Shown: positions 44,207 through 57,090, numbered from the stretch's first letter. The stretch: 64,000 nucleotides of DNA from Cytidiella melzeri (GCA_022592445.1 JABYQR010000015.1:124001-188000); one strand, 5' to 3'. Notes: a model not told the origin generated them from the sequence alone. A program made the numbers and translations.

Positions 44207-47200
44207 TTACATTACGGATTTCATTAACGGCAAAGCGTCCGTGCCAGCCACCCTCCAGCTTCTCACCTCGATTTTCCACCCTTTACGACCACCGTCCTCG
44301 ACCTCCTTGCTTACAACGCCAACTCCGTCTAGATCAAAGATAAACTGCTCTGCGGTGAGGTCCCGTTGCAGCACTTGTAGTGTTGGTGGATTATCCTTTT
44401 GAGGCAGCGATGTTGCGACGCTCGTCACGGGAGATGCCTCAACCTCGCTAACCGTTTCTGTTGCGGCTGATTGTACAGGTGGCTGCATGGTATTTGGCTG
44501 TTCTCGCTTCAGGTCCACGTCCTTTGCGACATTCTCGGTAGCTGCCACCGGGTCGAGCATAGGGGCATTGTCCTGGGCATTTGACTTGGATATTTCTGGA
44601 ACATGGTCTTGAGAAGGCTGCGCATCGTCAGCCTTGCGAGGTGTTTCTCCTGCGCTTGACGTGGGAACGGCCGCCGGGTCTTCCGCTGGCTCTCCCCTAA
44701 CAGACGTTTTGGAAACCTCGGTCGGAGACATGGACATGTCCGTAACACCGTCTGGTGACTGCTCTTCCAACGGTCGCTTCTCCTTCGTTGCTTCTTTGGG
44801 AAGAGGGTGAGAAGTTGAAGAGGAGGAAGGAGAGGATGCAGGCAAAGACGCAGATACATCAACAGACTTTTCGGAAGCTGTCTGACTAGCTGTCACCGTC
44901 TGCGTGATGACCGCTATGGTGTATCGCAGGATTGCAGAACGATCAGAACCGTCTGTTGCATCGGTGGGAGAAGTGGCTTCAGTTGCCTGCGGATAGATCA
45001 AGAACGTTTCGGTCTTGGTGTACGCAAATACCGATGGTGGGTCAATATCGTTCGCGAGGACGTCAGGAGCCCGTGGGCCCTCGTCAATGTCCATGTACAA
45101 CGCATCATCAGGCGTCCTAGATCGTCCGCGAGACTTGGAGGGACTTGTTGGGAACAACACGACTTTCATAAACTCCGGGTTATATGCAAACCTAGGACGC
45201 GTTGTGACAGATGAGAACGACAAATGTCGGCAGAGAGATGATGAGGTGCGACAAGAAACCTACCCTACATGCGACCAACCAGTCTGTCCGCCGATTACGA
45301 TCGTGCGGTCTGAACACAACTTCGCGTCCGCAGCCTCGACAGCCATCATTCCCTCGATCTCTGTCGCCTGATACAGTATCCTGCGCCGTTTGCGTGACTG
45401 TCGAGTACACGTCAGCGCATAATGTCGGTCCGTATACTCGAGTATCCGCTGGTTTCGGTTCTGGAAAGAGTAAGCGTGCGCAGTGCCCTTCTGAGATACC
45501 AAACAGTCACGAACGATCTTACAATCTGAAGAAAGTTGATTCGAAACTAACCTTGACAAACTCTGCATTGAGGATCTCTACTCCAGATCCATCGTGACTG
45601 TTGCCCCAACCAGCGCTCAGCAAGGTCCGACCATCGTCTTCGCCTGTGAAGTCTTCCTCGTCCTGGGTCCCTCCAACGAAATGCGAGCCGAATCCTCCCA
45701 CGTACCTCGCCTCCCGCGTAAGTCGAACCTCGAGCTTGAGGTCCTTTCCCTCTTTCCTAGCAGCTCGTGCTGTGCTCCATTTGACCAAGCCCGCGTGTAA
45801 AGCACACAAGAACAAGTCCGAATCATCCGTGTAAACACGACGAAAGCCTTGAATCTCTGCAGGGTGGGGTTTTCGGAACTGGTACGACATGCCTGACTGT
45901 ATGTGATTTAAAAGATGAGGTGTCGCGAACAGAGGGATGAACGAAGGTATTGAAGCGCCTCCCCATATCCTCGGATGCTGTGGACGTTTCGTCGGGAGAA
46001 ATCCAGAGGGGATTAAAATAGTGGCTTTGATCTCTCGCACTTCTTTGTCAGACAGCGCTGTCGGGCTGTTCGGAGTGGATGTCGGTTCAGAGGTTGGATA
46101 TGGGAAGTCAAGGAACGGGAATGGTGTGTGTGGATAGACAAAGGTGCCCAGCTCCAATGCCGGAAGGGAAGGTGGGAGAGGCGGCCTCGGAGAATTGGAT
46201 GGCAAAAATGTAGCAGTAGGTACGAGTGACGTTGTGAACGGTACCGGAGAGCCCCGCCGATGTGGAAATCCCTTTGGATGTCCAGGCATGAGATGATGTG
46301 AAGGGTGCAAATGTTGGGGTTGGATCGAGAGAGGCGGCCCATGACCATTTGACACTTTCAACTTCTGGGAACCAGATGGAGGACGGTCGTTACTCATGGG
46401 TCCATATGGCATACCCATGCCAGATTGAGCGGACAGTCCAATGGGACCAATGGGCATGTCACCAGCGTCGGTCGGGCGAGTCACCTTGGCCGACTTTGAG
46501 TTACTACCATGCACTTGGGAATTGGGTACGCCATGACGGTGGTGATGATGCAGATGATGGTGGTGAGCTGCAGGGACCTGTCTCGAAGCACGCGCACCGT
46601 CGTGCTCGTCCCGCAGGATAAACTCACGGTCCTTGTCGCGTTCGCGTTCCCTTTGGAGCTGTCTTTCCTGCTCGCGTATATCTCGCTCACGTTCCCGCTC
46701 GAGGTTTTTCGGCCACCCCTCCACAGCGCGAGGCTCCAGCACCCAACCATGTGCCTCTCTCGATACTCTCCTTGTATCTTTAGGCCGCTCGCGACGATTT
46801 TCTCGATCAGCGTCCCTACCCCTCTCTCGTTCCTTTGATGACATATCTTTCTCTCTCCCGCCCTGCTTGTTCATCGCCGCCTGCTTGGCAAATTTCTCTT
46901 GCTCCCAATCTTCCCTCGGCCGCATTTCCTCCATCTCAGGGAATTTCTCACTAACTAGCCGCCTCTCCCTCGCCTCCTCCTCCCTTTCCCTCGCTTCGTC
47001 AAACATCTTCGAATACGGATTCGGGGTCGCGAACCTAGACCATGGCGTGGCCTCGGTACGAAGAGGTGTCTGTACCTGAGACTGGCCCTGCTTTCGCGCC
47101 CACTCCCTTTCGCGTTCGACCTCTTCCATGCTCATATACCGATCCCGTTCTCGCATTCTCTCCTCCGCTTGCCTCTCCCTGTCCGAATCACGATGCCTTT

Positions 47201-48709
47201 CCCTCTCCCGCTCAACCTCTCTCGACAAGTCCCGCGCCCGTCCCATCTCCCTCTCCCTCTCCCGTTCTCTTTCTCGTTCAGCATATACACCGGCAGAGCC
47301 TGGTCCACTGAGCACTCCGCTTACCAGCGCAGAAGGCGGCGGTGGGGGTGGTCCGCCGCGCATCGACATCATACTCGAAGCTATGCCAGACATACCCGGA
47401 ATACCCCCGTGCTGAGAACCGAGTCCCTGGGGTCCGTGCGGACTGTGCGCAACCGGCCCGCCGTCCCGCTCCCTGTCCATCCTTTCGCGTTCGTCGCGTT
47501 CGAACGGTCCATGGCCAGATCGCTGCAAACTGCCCATTGCAGGAGAATCCGTTTCATCATTATACCTAGTATCGCTGACTGAGCCTGTACGTCTTCTCGA
47601 CTGACTGTGACTCGAGTTTTGTGGATGGGAATGAGAATGATGAGGCGGCGGCGGCAGTGCGCCCATAATACTTGCGCCCGGAGGAGCGTAAGGATGCCCA
47701 CTGTGTCCGTTGTACATACTAGACGGCTCGTTGTAGCCTGGAGGAGCCCGTGAATCGGAGTGTTGATGGGCAGATGAAGGAGGGTGAGGCAGCCCTATTC
47801 CAGGTCCTACCTGTGTTGGATAAAGAGGCACGCTACCGCTTCCATGGGTCGGCGAAACCGCGTGTTTCGGAGGTAAGGAGTGTAGTGCGCGAGGTCCTGA
47901 CTGTTGAGGCGGCGGAATATACATTGGCGATGGTGCACTCGGATGCCCATGATGAGGGTGATGAGGTTGAGAACGAGTAGCATTACGAGGCTCGAGTGTG
48001 TATGGCTGAGATGATGGACCTGCACAGCAAAAATTCAGTCAAACCGAGGCTATCAAGTGAATGTTAGGGTAAACAGGCGCCCATGATCACACGGCCCGCG
48101 TCGCTGCATACACGAGGAAGCAAAGATGACGAAACTTGACTTTGTGTATTGTTAACGCATACCCACCGAATCGATGCGTGTATGCGGTTGCAAAGCGTCC
48201 TCATGGTCGTGCGACTCGCCAGTACATTGCAACGCCAGAGCAAGAAAAAGGATAGAGAGAGAGCACAGTCAACACTCACCTGTCGATACATGCAACGACG
48301 GAGGACCGTGGTGACCCCTCGTGAATGCCTCATGATGCACAGGCAGTGACTCCGCCTCCGGTCGCCTGTGTCTGACTTCATATGGGTCTCCGATACCTGC
48401 TATCGCGGACGGCGGGGGCAGTCGCTGCGCCTGGGGATGTCCACCGGACTCCTGAGGATACGACCTCGGAGGGGACTGTGGATGTACATGCCTCGGCGGC
48501 TGTTGATGGTAGTACGAAGGTGGCGGTGGTGAGTGCAGAGGGAGGCGAGGTGGTGGTTGCGACTGGGGATTCGGTGGAGGCGGAAGAAGTTGTCGGTCTC
48601 TGTCACGCTCTGGCGACGGCTGCTGCTGCCTTTGCTGCTGGTCTCTGAGCTGTTGTCGGCGTCGGTGGTCGTCTGAAGGGGCTTCCTGCAGCAGGGCGGC
48701 GACGTTCAT
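44207..48709 (-). CDS. Rxt3 domain protein, Rpd3L histone deacetylase complex subunit
   Basis: One gene assembled from open frames 48709-48269, about 47990-45550, about 45450-45255 and about 45190-44207. The start MNVAALLQEAPSDDHRRRQQ is chosen over an upstream in-frame ATG at 48769. The N-terminal half is Pro/Gln/His-rich. A middle stretch is a highly charged Arg/Glu repeat (EREREREREMGRARDLSREV). The conserved core carries IWGGASIPSFIPLFATPHLL, GFRRVYTDDSDLFLCALHAG, DLKLEVRLTREARYVGG and SAGWGNSHDGSGVEI. The VYTDDSD-x-HAG motif is the Rxt3 signature. It then splices into NRNQRILEYTDRHYALTCTR and YNPEFMKVVLFP, ending in a Ser/Thr/Glu-rich tail. In yeast Rxt3 belongs to the large Rpd3 complex and acts in transcriptional repression. 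Confidence 0.82.
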
Positions 48710-49232
48710 GGTGGCGGGGATGAGGGTTGAGAGAAACTCTCCAGTGTTCACTTCAAGCGGGGAGATCAATCTAACGCGAATCTCGCAGATTTCCCCGTCC
48801 GATTGACCTAGAACGCGCTAATAAGACGGTAAGAGCTCCCGAGCCGTCGACGTCGAGCGCGGCGATAGCTGTCCACAGCGTCTCTAGTACTGCAGTCGGT
48901 GTAGACGAGCTGCTGACCATCGAGAGTTTCAAGGAAACTCTGCGTTGGATAGAAAGAGCCCAAGCCGTGAGTGAAACTTGACGGTAACATTTTACCACGC
49001 AGGCGGCACGTGGCACAATCTCGATCGATCAGGACGTGTTGCGTGGGCGTCTGTCCCAACGCGGGCATAGGCGCTCAAAAGCGATAAGACGCAATCAGAC
49101 CCGGTGTCAGATCATCTCGCCTGTCTCGAGGACAGTCGTGAGGTTCTACATTACGAGCGTGCAGATCATTCACAGCAAGAGACAACAGTGTACAGCAATT
49201 TCGTGTAAAAAGTGGCGAGCAGCGTAACTAGC
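48710..49232. promoter_or_regulatory. Upstream region of the Rxt3 gene
   Basis: About 520 bases between the RanBP3-like stop codon (49233) and the Rxt3 start, both minus strand. It should contain the Rxt3 promoter and leader. Small frames exist on both strands, but no domain was recognised. Confidence 0.4.
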
Positions 49233-51594
49233 TTAGGGTATTTGCGCGTTGATCTCCTCAAGAAGCTCAGCTGCAATCTTCGCGTTTGAAAGCTACGGCA
49301 GCACACAATGAGCACACAACGCATACAAAGCGAAGAAAAGCGTCTCTTACACGGATGTTGTAGTGTGTTGTTGTGCCGTTCTCAATGACACTAAAGCGTA
49401 TGTATCGAGGGTCCTGAGCAAGAGCGCACTTCATGCCCGAAAATAACGTTGCGTTGAGCATTAGAGTGTAAACACCCTCCTTCCTCATGACTACAAAGAA
49501 CAACATTCAGTGAAGCCAATTTCAGAGAACTGAAAGAGACGCACTTAGACGAGCCCCAGACCCGTCCTCCTGTCGAACATTGAGCTTCAGCTGACCAGTC
49601 CCTCGCTCCGTCCAATGGCTCCCGCTGAGGGAGAACAACTTCCCTCGTACTTGGTACAACGTCACTTCGTCCTCTTCTCCAGTATGTACTACATAGCAGC
49701 AGGTCAGATCCCAAAGACTTTAAATTACTCATCTCCGTCAGACTACTCACCTTCCTGCTCGGTAAGGTTCAGCTTCTTCTCCTCATCAACGTCGTCCTCT
49801 TCCTTTTGTGATCGCAGCCGCTCCGCGAAGCTGACCTCCTTCTCAAATACGGCCGTCTGACTAGAGTCCTCTTCGGCATCTCCGTTTTGTGTCGGCGCAG
49901 TAGATGCTTCTCGGTCATCTTCATCCTCAGTGGGCATTGCCGATGCTGCACCTGAACTAGAGCCCCTGGGCGCAGGCGCAGAAAAGCCATGAGCAGTTCC
50001 AGTCGCGTACGCAGAGAACGGATTCACGCCCGCTCGCGCAGGAGAGTGGTGTCGGGCGGGTGACCCGCTCCTTCGACCAAAGATAGAAGGTGGCGGCGGA
50101 GACTTTGAGCGTTTAGCAGCGGCGCCGAATGGAGACGAGGATGTCGAAAATGCTTCAAATCCGCTTCGCTTCAAGCTCGTAGGTGGAGGAGAAGGCGACC
50201 CAGGGGTGTTGTTTGGGAGAGATGATGTGCCCAGCTTCGGTGCAGGGCTGATGACCATAGGTGAGGCACTTGATGACCCTACTGACGAGTTTGAATGTCC
50301 CCACGGCCTAGATGAGAAGAGACTGGGGCCCTTCACCGACGCAAAAGGAGAGCTGGTCGATGCGTATGCCATAAATCCACTCTAAAAGGTTGAAGTGAAT
50401 ACCAAAAAAAACGAATCGAGAATCACCACCCACTTTAGGTGTAGATAGCCCAGAGGCTTCCGTCGCCTGTGTCTGAGCTACGCTGTTCGGCGGCGTCTGC
50501 CTACCTGACGCACTAGATGGGCCCGCCGCCGGCTCCTCCTCCGGAGGAGGAGTTGGTCTTTTGGTCGCCCTTGGGTTTAGATCCACGTCTCCATCCCTCG
50601 GTCGCTTTGTCGCAGTCACCACCTTCGAATCCGATCCGACACCGAGCAGATCTTCAGGCACTCTCCGCTCACTCACTGTGCGATCGCCCATCTTGCGCTT
50701 CAATTTCTTGTCTTGGTCCACGCTCTCGTCAGACCCTCGTCTAGAAAGACCAGCGAGCTCTTTCTGCGGAGACTGCATGACAGAGTCAGGAGGAGGCGTC
50801 GCATCCTCGTGTTCTGCAATTGGAGTCGTTGGCTCTGGCTGCGCGCTGGGAGGTACCTCCGCAGGGTCTGCTTCTCCCGCGTGCTCGTCCACGCCTGCAT
50901 CGTCAATAATCAAAGGAGGGTTTTCCCCTCTCATCAAGGACGGCACCACCACCGGCTCCTCGGGAGCAGCTGTACTTTGTTCGGCGTCCATAAGCGCGTA
51001 CTGGGCGTCGGGCTCCGTACGCTCGATTTCTGGGGTCGCTGCTTTGGGCATGTTCCTCCAGGTGATGTCCTCTACGCCTTGACTTATTTGGCGAATCTTG
51101 GACTCTGTGGGAGGCGAGCTGCTCATGCCTTGGTCGCTCGCTAAGGATACGGCACCCTCGCCGTTCTGTTCTTCCTCTTCTTGTGTCGAGTCGAGTTGCG
51201 CACTAATCCGGTTCTTTTTCGCGGGTGCACGCCGGTCTTTTGTATCAGTGTTGTGTGGTTCCAGCTCCTACGTATGCGAGAACCCGCAATACAGAGTTCA
51301 GTTTATTGTTCACGAAGACACTTTACTGTGCATAACGATAAGAAATCCGATAGGATGAGGACGTACACTAGACGACGCCTGGGGAGTCTGCGGTTCTATC
51401 GACACCTCTCTTTCTCTCTTACGTGGCACACTCGCCTCTGTCGTACGGGGCTCACAGTTCAGCATACCATTATGTCTGCTCAAAGTCCTACGCTCACCTG
51501 TACTCTCCTCTGGAGGTGTGGCCTCTTTGCTACTTCCCACAGATCGCCTTGCATTCCCGGCTTGCTCAGCAATCACGTCGTCTTTCGTGTCCAT
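49233..51594 (-). CDS. RanBP3/Yrb2-like Ran-binding protein
   Basis: A nuclear cofactor of exportin-mediated transport with a C-terminal RanBD1 domain. The N-terminus (MDTKDDVIAEQAGNARRSVG) leads by an intron to RKREREVSIEPQTPQASSS, the basic motif typical of the family, and then to APAKKNRISAQLDSTQEEEE. The middle is Ser/Pro-rich with nuclear-localisation-like clusters (KKLKRKMGDR, TKRPRDGD) and FG-like spots. The RanBD1 part reads VTGEEDEVTLYQVRGKLF, ERGTGQLKLNVRQEDGSGAR, EGVYTLMLNATLFSGMKCAL, and ends AKIAAELLEEINAQIP. Five or more introns. Start chosen at ATG 51592-51594 because the conserved basic block lies in the frames upstream of the internal ATG at 51126. The family is conserved from yeast to human. 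Confidence 0.85.
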
Positions 51595-52289
51595 GACAAG
51601 AGATGTAACCCTTCTTTCTGTGATGTCGCCGTGCTGGGGGAGAGCGTGCGTGGAGGAGAGCGTGTAAAGAGGTCGCCCCGACTTTCAAGCACCTCTTGCC
51701 GAAAGCGGTGCGGGATAAGCAGGGTAAGTAACTTTTGTAATGGATGATAGAACGGGGTCAATCGGAGATCAAACTGATACTTATCTGCGTATCCAGCGCT
51801 TTGACCGACCTCGTCGTAAGCACGATGTCGACGATGGCATCCTCGAGGTCACTCACGTTTTGAGGTTGAAATGCTCTTGCACAACGGACGGCTATTGCAA
51901 GAGGCTAAACGTTGCAGTGCGCATCAATATACGTAATGTGCTGATACCGATGTCGTAGGTAAAAGTTGATATGTTGCAGTGTTTTGCAAAACAACACTGC
52001 GTAACGGTGCGCGTATAAATGCAAAAAAAAGACACTGAAGTAGTGTACATACTGCAACACCTTTTTCCGTCATCAATTCATGTGCCTTTTTTCTGCACAT
52101 CATCTCACTGGAAAATACTAGATGAAGAGCATGTTTTTGGACCATTTTTTGCTGCCAATTCTCCCCCACTGTGTCGTTCATCACAGGGTATTTTCGCTTG
52201 ACGTACAAGCGTGAAAATGCCCCTAACGAACGAGGATTTTGAGCAGTTAATCGAGTTGTGACCCCCGAATGACGCGCGAAAACAACATG
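51595..52289. other. Intergenic region left of the palindrome
   Basis: The first 300 bases are the RanBP3-like promoter. From about 51955 the sequence changes to AT-rich, repeat-like DNA. The motif AAAGACACTGAAGTAGTGTACA (near 52028) resembles AAAGGCACTGAAGTAGTGCACA at about 9945 in the left repeat region. No gene recognised. Confidence 0.4.
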
Positions 52290-52699
52290 CACTGGGTAAC
52301 CACGGCCCAATTTCCGGTGGAAAAACATGAGAAATACGTGAGAAAAAATGGCGATTTTACGGTACCTTTTTGTAGCAGAAATAGCGCCGAAAAACACTGA
52401 ATATTTCATCTTGTTTTTCTTGTGAGCAAATGGCTGAAAAAGTGGCTTTTTTCTCAATGTGTTTTTCCGGCCTTTTGGTGATGCTTGGTAATGCCTAAAC
52501 GGAGGCATCACCAAAAGGCCGGAAAAACGCATTGAGAAAAAAGCCACTTTTTCATCCATTCGCTCACAAGAAAAACAAGATGAAATATTCAGTGTTTTTC
52601 GGCGCTATTTCTGCTACAAAAAGGTACCGTAAAATCGCCATTTTTTCTCACGTATTTCTCATGTTTTTCCACCGGAAATTGGGCCGTGGTTACCCAGTG
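52290..52699. repeat. Near-perfect inverted repeat, 195-bp arms, 20-bp loop
   Basis: The left arm 52290-52484 begins CACTGGGTAACCACGGCCC and ends TTTTGGTGATGC. The right arm 52505-52699 is its reverse complement (GCATCACCAAAA ... GGGCCGTGGTTACCCAGTG). I counted about three mismatches, all in the stretch near the loop (around 52425-52465 against 52525-52565). The loop is 52485-52504. Such a palindrome could be a foldback (MITE-like) element or a source of hairpin RNA. The same peptide-like frame appears on both strands only because of the symmetry. Confidence 0.9.
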
Positions 52700-52980
52700 A
52701 CAGTAGAAGTTCGCACGATAGATTGCGCCTTTCGCCCGACAGATTCACCTGATAGACACGAGCGTGAATTCACCAGCTTTTTGAGCAATAATTTAACCCG
52801 GTTCCTTCAAAATATTATCTTGTGAATTTAGACAGGTAGCTATTGCAGGATATGGCCCAAAAGTCGGTCAGACCTTATGTGTAAATTCAGCAGTAAAGCA
52901 GGCAAAACATCAAATATATTTTCTACTGCTACAACAGCGAAAAGATAGGGTAGCGGACACGGACGACTCGGACAACTTCG

Positions 52981-53465
52981 CTACATGACGTTAGAATTGC
53001 AGTTGTCATCAGCCTGTCCAAAGTATTGCATCTGTTTGCCGTAGCGACAAGCACTACTCATGAACTGCTTCACAATGGCCGCTGTCGCCCAATCGCCCTC
53101 GAAGCGCTCAAGGTATGAGTGAATGCAACGAGCCTATAGATAGAGTCAGGGTCATACAATGATGAACAGAAGGATGCGTACTTACCGACACAAAGATCTT
53201 GCTTAAATGTCTCGCTCGCCGACGAAGGTTACAGAGTGGTTGTTTTGAGTCAGCAATGTAATACTAGGACAGAAGCAACGCATATACTCACTTGAAAGGC
53301 CCTAGTAGCTCTCCTGGGTTCTAGTCGCGAGCTATCAGTCCTAGCGGGTGATGGGCTCAGGGGTGTTGGCACTGTTGGACGAGGAGGAGAGGGAAGGAGA
53401 TGAGTGATTAGAGAAAGGAAGGGAGAAAAACAGGTGTTGGGTGATATTTGAACTTTATAAACCAA
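52981..53465 (-). CDS. Small hypothetical three-exon gene
   Basis: Reading with two short introns (about 53291-53264 and 53185-53136 on the minus strand) joins EPRRATRAFQ to YYIADSKQPLCNLRRRARHL, then SKIFVS to ARCIHSYLERFEGDWATAA, ending FGQADDNCNSNVM. It gives about 132 residues. Splice sites are canonical and the frame stays open through three exons, which supports a gene. I recognise no domain, and it sits between a palindrome and repeats, so it may be a fragment of a mobile-element gene. Start at ATG 53465 is the only obvious one. Confidence 0.4.
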
Positions 53466-54795
53466 AGACGGTAGTGCGGTGTGTGGATTTATGATGTGTT
53501 CGCCAGAGTCGAGGTTGTGGTTGCAGAGTGGTGGTTGTTGCGAAGTGAGTCAAGCAGTGAGTGGTGGGTAGTGGGTAGCAGAGATGTTAGTTGTTGTTGA
53601 GGTTGTCGTTGTCACGGAGACAGAGCTCAACGTAGCAACTAGGGACACGAAGTGGAAGATGACGACGAGGTGATGGCAGGCGTATAGCACAATGCTCTCA
53701 CCAACTATAAACCTTATACAGGTATCTAGCCCAGTAAAGACCAAGTTAGTATTCTGTCTACCAGCTATGTAGTACAGAGGGGGTTTGCTCACCTAGCCCA
53801 GTAAAGACCAAGAGGTCGAGATGGGGGGCTAGGAGCATACATGCAGCAGTATATATAGACTTCAGGGACCTGCGCACAGACCATGTTGAGGGCAGGCTTT
53901 GCAAGAAGCCGTGTGAACGAAGAACAAAAGAACTACCTAAAGGAGAACAATAGCTATTGTCTAGACCTTGCCAAGAACTCTACTTGTGAGAGAATCTATC
54001 TAAAAGGAGACCAACTATTGTATTCCATTCCCACACCTGTGAGAACATCCTTCCATAAAGAGAACAATAGGGAAAGAACAATAAGAAGCCCATGTGGACG
54101 GTATCTATGACGTCAAACCCTAGCTATGGGCTGAGCCATGTGTTTGTAGCCATGTGGTCTTACTTAAGCTAAGTCACATGCCAGTGTCACGTAGTAGCAA
54201 GTAATGTGACCGTGTGGAGCATCTAAGCCACGTGATACGGGTGCTTATTAGACGTGAAAAGGGAGTTTATGCAGGGAAGGTTGCAACTGAGCTGCAGCCC
54301 GGAGTTTTACAGATAAAAACAAGAGGTAAATTGCGAAAATTAAGGGCTGGTCAGGCCATCCATGACAGTCGTCGCCGTCTGGTGGCCGTAATGTCGTTTC
54401 CGTTGTCGTACAGACTCAACGCAGCAAATAAATTCACTTGCAAGAGGATGGTAGTCATCTGAAGCGGTGAAATTCACCTGCTGAACTCAGCGTGTTGTTG
54501 AAAATACCCCTTGTCGTGCAAATTTCACGCTCTGAGTTGAACGAGGTCATTTTAACGCCCGCCCCGCGATATTCGCTCGATATCAACTTTCGCCGACATT
54601 CAACTCCTTATTGTGCAAATCCATTTCCCTAACACGTTTGACCGGCGAAATTCACGGGCTATTGGCTCTGCAGTGCCCTATAAGTGATCTGTCTTTCCCC
54701 CACTTTCTTCTGCTGAACTTATTGTCAGTGTTGGTTGTTACATTTTCCCCCTATTTCCCTTGACAGCATAGGTCCAATTAATAGCTGTAATGTAT
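53466..54795. other. Repeat-like region without recognised gene
   Basis: AT-rich DNA with several small repeats: TAGCCCAGTAAAGACCAAG occurs at about 53730 and 53795. A TATATATA element lies at about 53852 just before an ATG at 53883 that opens a 75-codon frame without known motif. GTGAAATTCACCTGCTGAACTCAG near 54469 recalls the AATTCACC motif at 52765. Probably remnants of transposons. Confidence 0.4.
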
Positions 54796-54799
54796 GGCG

Positions 54800-56742
54800 C
54801 TTGTATTATCTCAGTTACAATTCCTGAAGAATGAAGAAGAATTGTTCCAGTGTGCTCCAGCACATTGATGCCTTTTCAGATGTGACCTTTTTGTCCCCCA
54901 AAGTGTGGGAATTTGATAGCAGAAAACAGACAGTAACAGTGTCAACAACAAAAGGATGAATCCAGCTGATGGCATCACACTGGCCTTGTTATCAGCCCTT
55001 TATAACTTTGTATCAGATCACTTTTGCAATCAAAATGCAGTTTTTGATTTTTACAAGCTGCATATGGGTACAAATCTGTACACAATTGGATAGCCCTATC
55101 ATGTGGCAGCATCCTGGTACAAACATCCCGTCAATTGAAGCGGAATTGAGCAAGTTATGGCCAGTCTACTGAAAAAAGTCATCCAGACTCAGAATGAAAC
55201 TCCACTCCTGCTGGCAAATGATGTCAAATTCTGGTCAGGTACATGCAGCAATCTACAGACATTGCTTGCTCTCTGAACAAGGAACACAATGAGAAGACAT
55301 GCCACACATAGTATTGGCTCTGAGCAAGAATTACCAGTACTTGGGAAGCAAACTACAAATTCTCAACCCCTACATCCTTGGGCAATGTGAATTTGTGGCT
55401 GCATTAGTAGTGAGTACTGTATCTGGTTGTTGCATAGAATTTCACAACTGTTAGTTGCTCTCTAAACAGGAGTTACAATAAGAACACAGCCTGTGGCAGT
55501 TCTAATGGGGGTGAGGCAGTTCAGACATCAACAGGACATGGTTGCATCAGCAGCAAGCACTGCATTGAATTGTTGCACAAAGTTTCACAACCATTAGTTG
55601 CTCTCTAAGGAGGAGTTAGAATCAGAACATAGTCTGTGGCAGTTCTAATGGGGCTGAGGCAGTTACAATTCCTGAAGAATGAAGAAGAATTGTTCCAGTG
55701 TGCTCCAGCACATTGGTGCTTTTTCAGATGTGACCTTTTTGTCCCCCAAAGTGCGGGAATTTGATGGCAGAATACAGACAGTAACAGCCTCAATAACAAA
55801 ACTATGAATACAGCTGATGGCATCACACTGGCCTTGTTATCAGCCCTTTATAACTTTGTATCAGATCACTTTTGTAATCAAAATGCAGTTTTTGATTTTT
55901 ACGGACAGCACATGGGTACAAATCTGTACAGATAATATACCATTGGATAGACCTATCTTGTAGCAACATCCTGGTAAAAACATCCTGTCAATTGAAGTGG
56001 AATTGAGCAAGTTATGGCCAGTCTACTGCAAAATGTCATCCAGACTCAGATTCAAACTCCACTCCTGCTGGCAAATGATGTCAATTTCCGCTCATATGAA
56101 TGTGCAGCACTCAACAGACATTGCTTGCTCTCTGAACAAGGAATGAAATCAGAAGACAAATAGTATTGGCTCTGAGCAAGAATTACCAGTACTTTGGAAG
56201 CCAGCTACAAATACTCAACCCCCACATTGTTGGACAACGTAAATTTGTGGCTGCATCAGGAGTGAGTACAGCATCTGATTGTTCCACAAAGTTTGGCAAC
56301 TGTTATTTGCTCTCTAAGGAGGGGTTACAATCAGAACATAGCCTGCAGCAGTCCTAATGGGGCTGAGGCAGTTCAGACAGCAACAGGACGTGGTTGCATC
56401 AGCACAGAGCACTGCCTTTGATTCTTCCACACAGCTTTACAGCCACTAGTTGCTCTGTAAGCAGGAGTTACTATCAGAACCCAGCTTGTGGCAGCTTCAA
56501 TGGGGGTGAGGCAGTGCAGACATGAACAGGCCACATGTAACATGTTCTAGCGATTGATCCAATAAGACACCCTCAAGCCCTTCATTCTTGAAGGAAGTAA
56601 TTTTCCAGAATCAGCGGTGAACACTGCACAAGATCAATGACAAGATAGATGAAGCCCCTTGCTACTACTGGTGACTACTCCATCAATGTATGGCTCATTT
56701 TCCTGCAACCAAACTTATCAATTGTAGTACATTCACTTTATC
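54800..56742 (-). repeat. Interspersed repeat, inverted copy, left part, internally duplicated
   Basis: Reverse-complement relative of 10590-11850. It carries its own tandem duplication: the block starting CAGTTACAATTCCTGAAG at 54808 recurs at 55659 (offset about 851 bp), followed each time by the same run (AGAAGAATTGTTCCAGTGTG, TTGTCCCCCAAAGTG, CATCACACTGGCC). Units of the 143-bp tandem repeat occur in both halves. The block is cut at 56742 by the copia element and resumes at 61675. Confidence 0.78.
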
Positions 56743-57090
56743 TATTGTTCTCAAGACTTTCCGACCGATCACTTTGATTCCGTCTCGTCATGTTATCCAT
56801 TCCGTCCTCCGTTCCGTCTCATACACGCGATCCGTCAGCTCTCTCGTTTCCATTCTCTATCCATTTGGTTATCCACCTATGTCATAATCCCTATCAGTAT
56901 ATTCCTCCCCCACATACACTCCGAGTACCCGCTTTCCTATGTCACTATTCCGCCTTCAATTTCATTACCCTATTAATTATTTCCGCACTTGTAGAAACTA
57001 TATAAACCATGTAAATTCGTTTGTTTTTAATTATCCTCATTACTCGTTATCACTCTCTGTGTGCGCTCGCTTTTCCCTCGCAAAACAATA
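56743..57090 (+). repeat. 5' LTR of the copia element
   Basis: 348 bp with short terminal inverted repeats TATTGTT/AACAATA. An ACTATATAAACC sequence (56997-57008) is a good TATA box, followed about 30 bases on by AT-rich DNA where transcription should start. Confidence 0.95.

Noticed and set aside
47042..47582. Plus-strand Pro/Ser/Arg-rich open frames
   Set aside because: Antisense of the Arg/Glu repeat region of the Rxt3 gene; low-complexity shadow.
52019..52825. Identical protein-like frames on both strands (MKYSVFFGAISATKRYRK)
   Set aside because: Explained entirely by the symmetry of the palindrome at 52290-52699; no domain and no splice structure.
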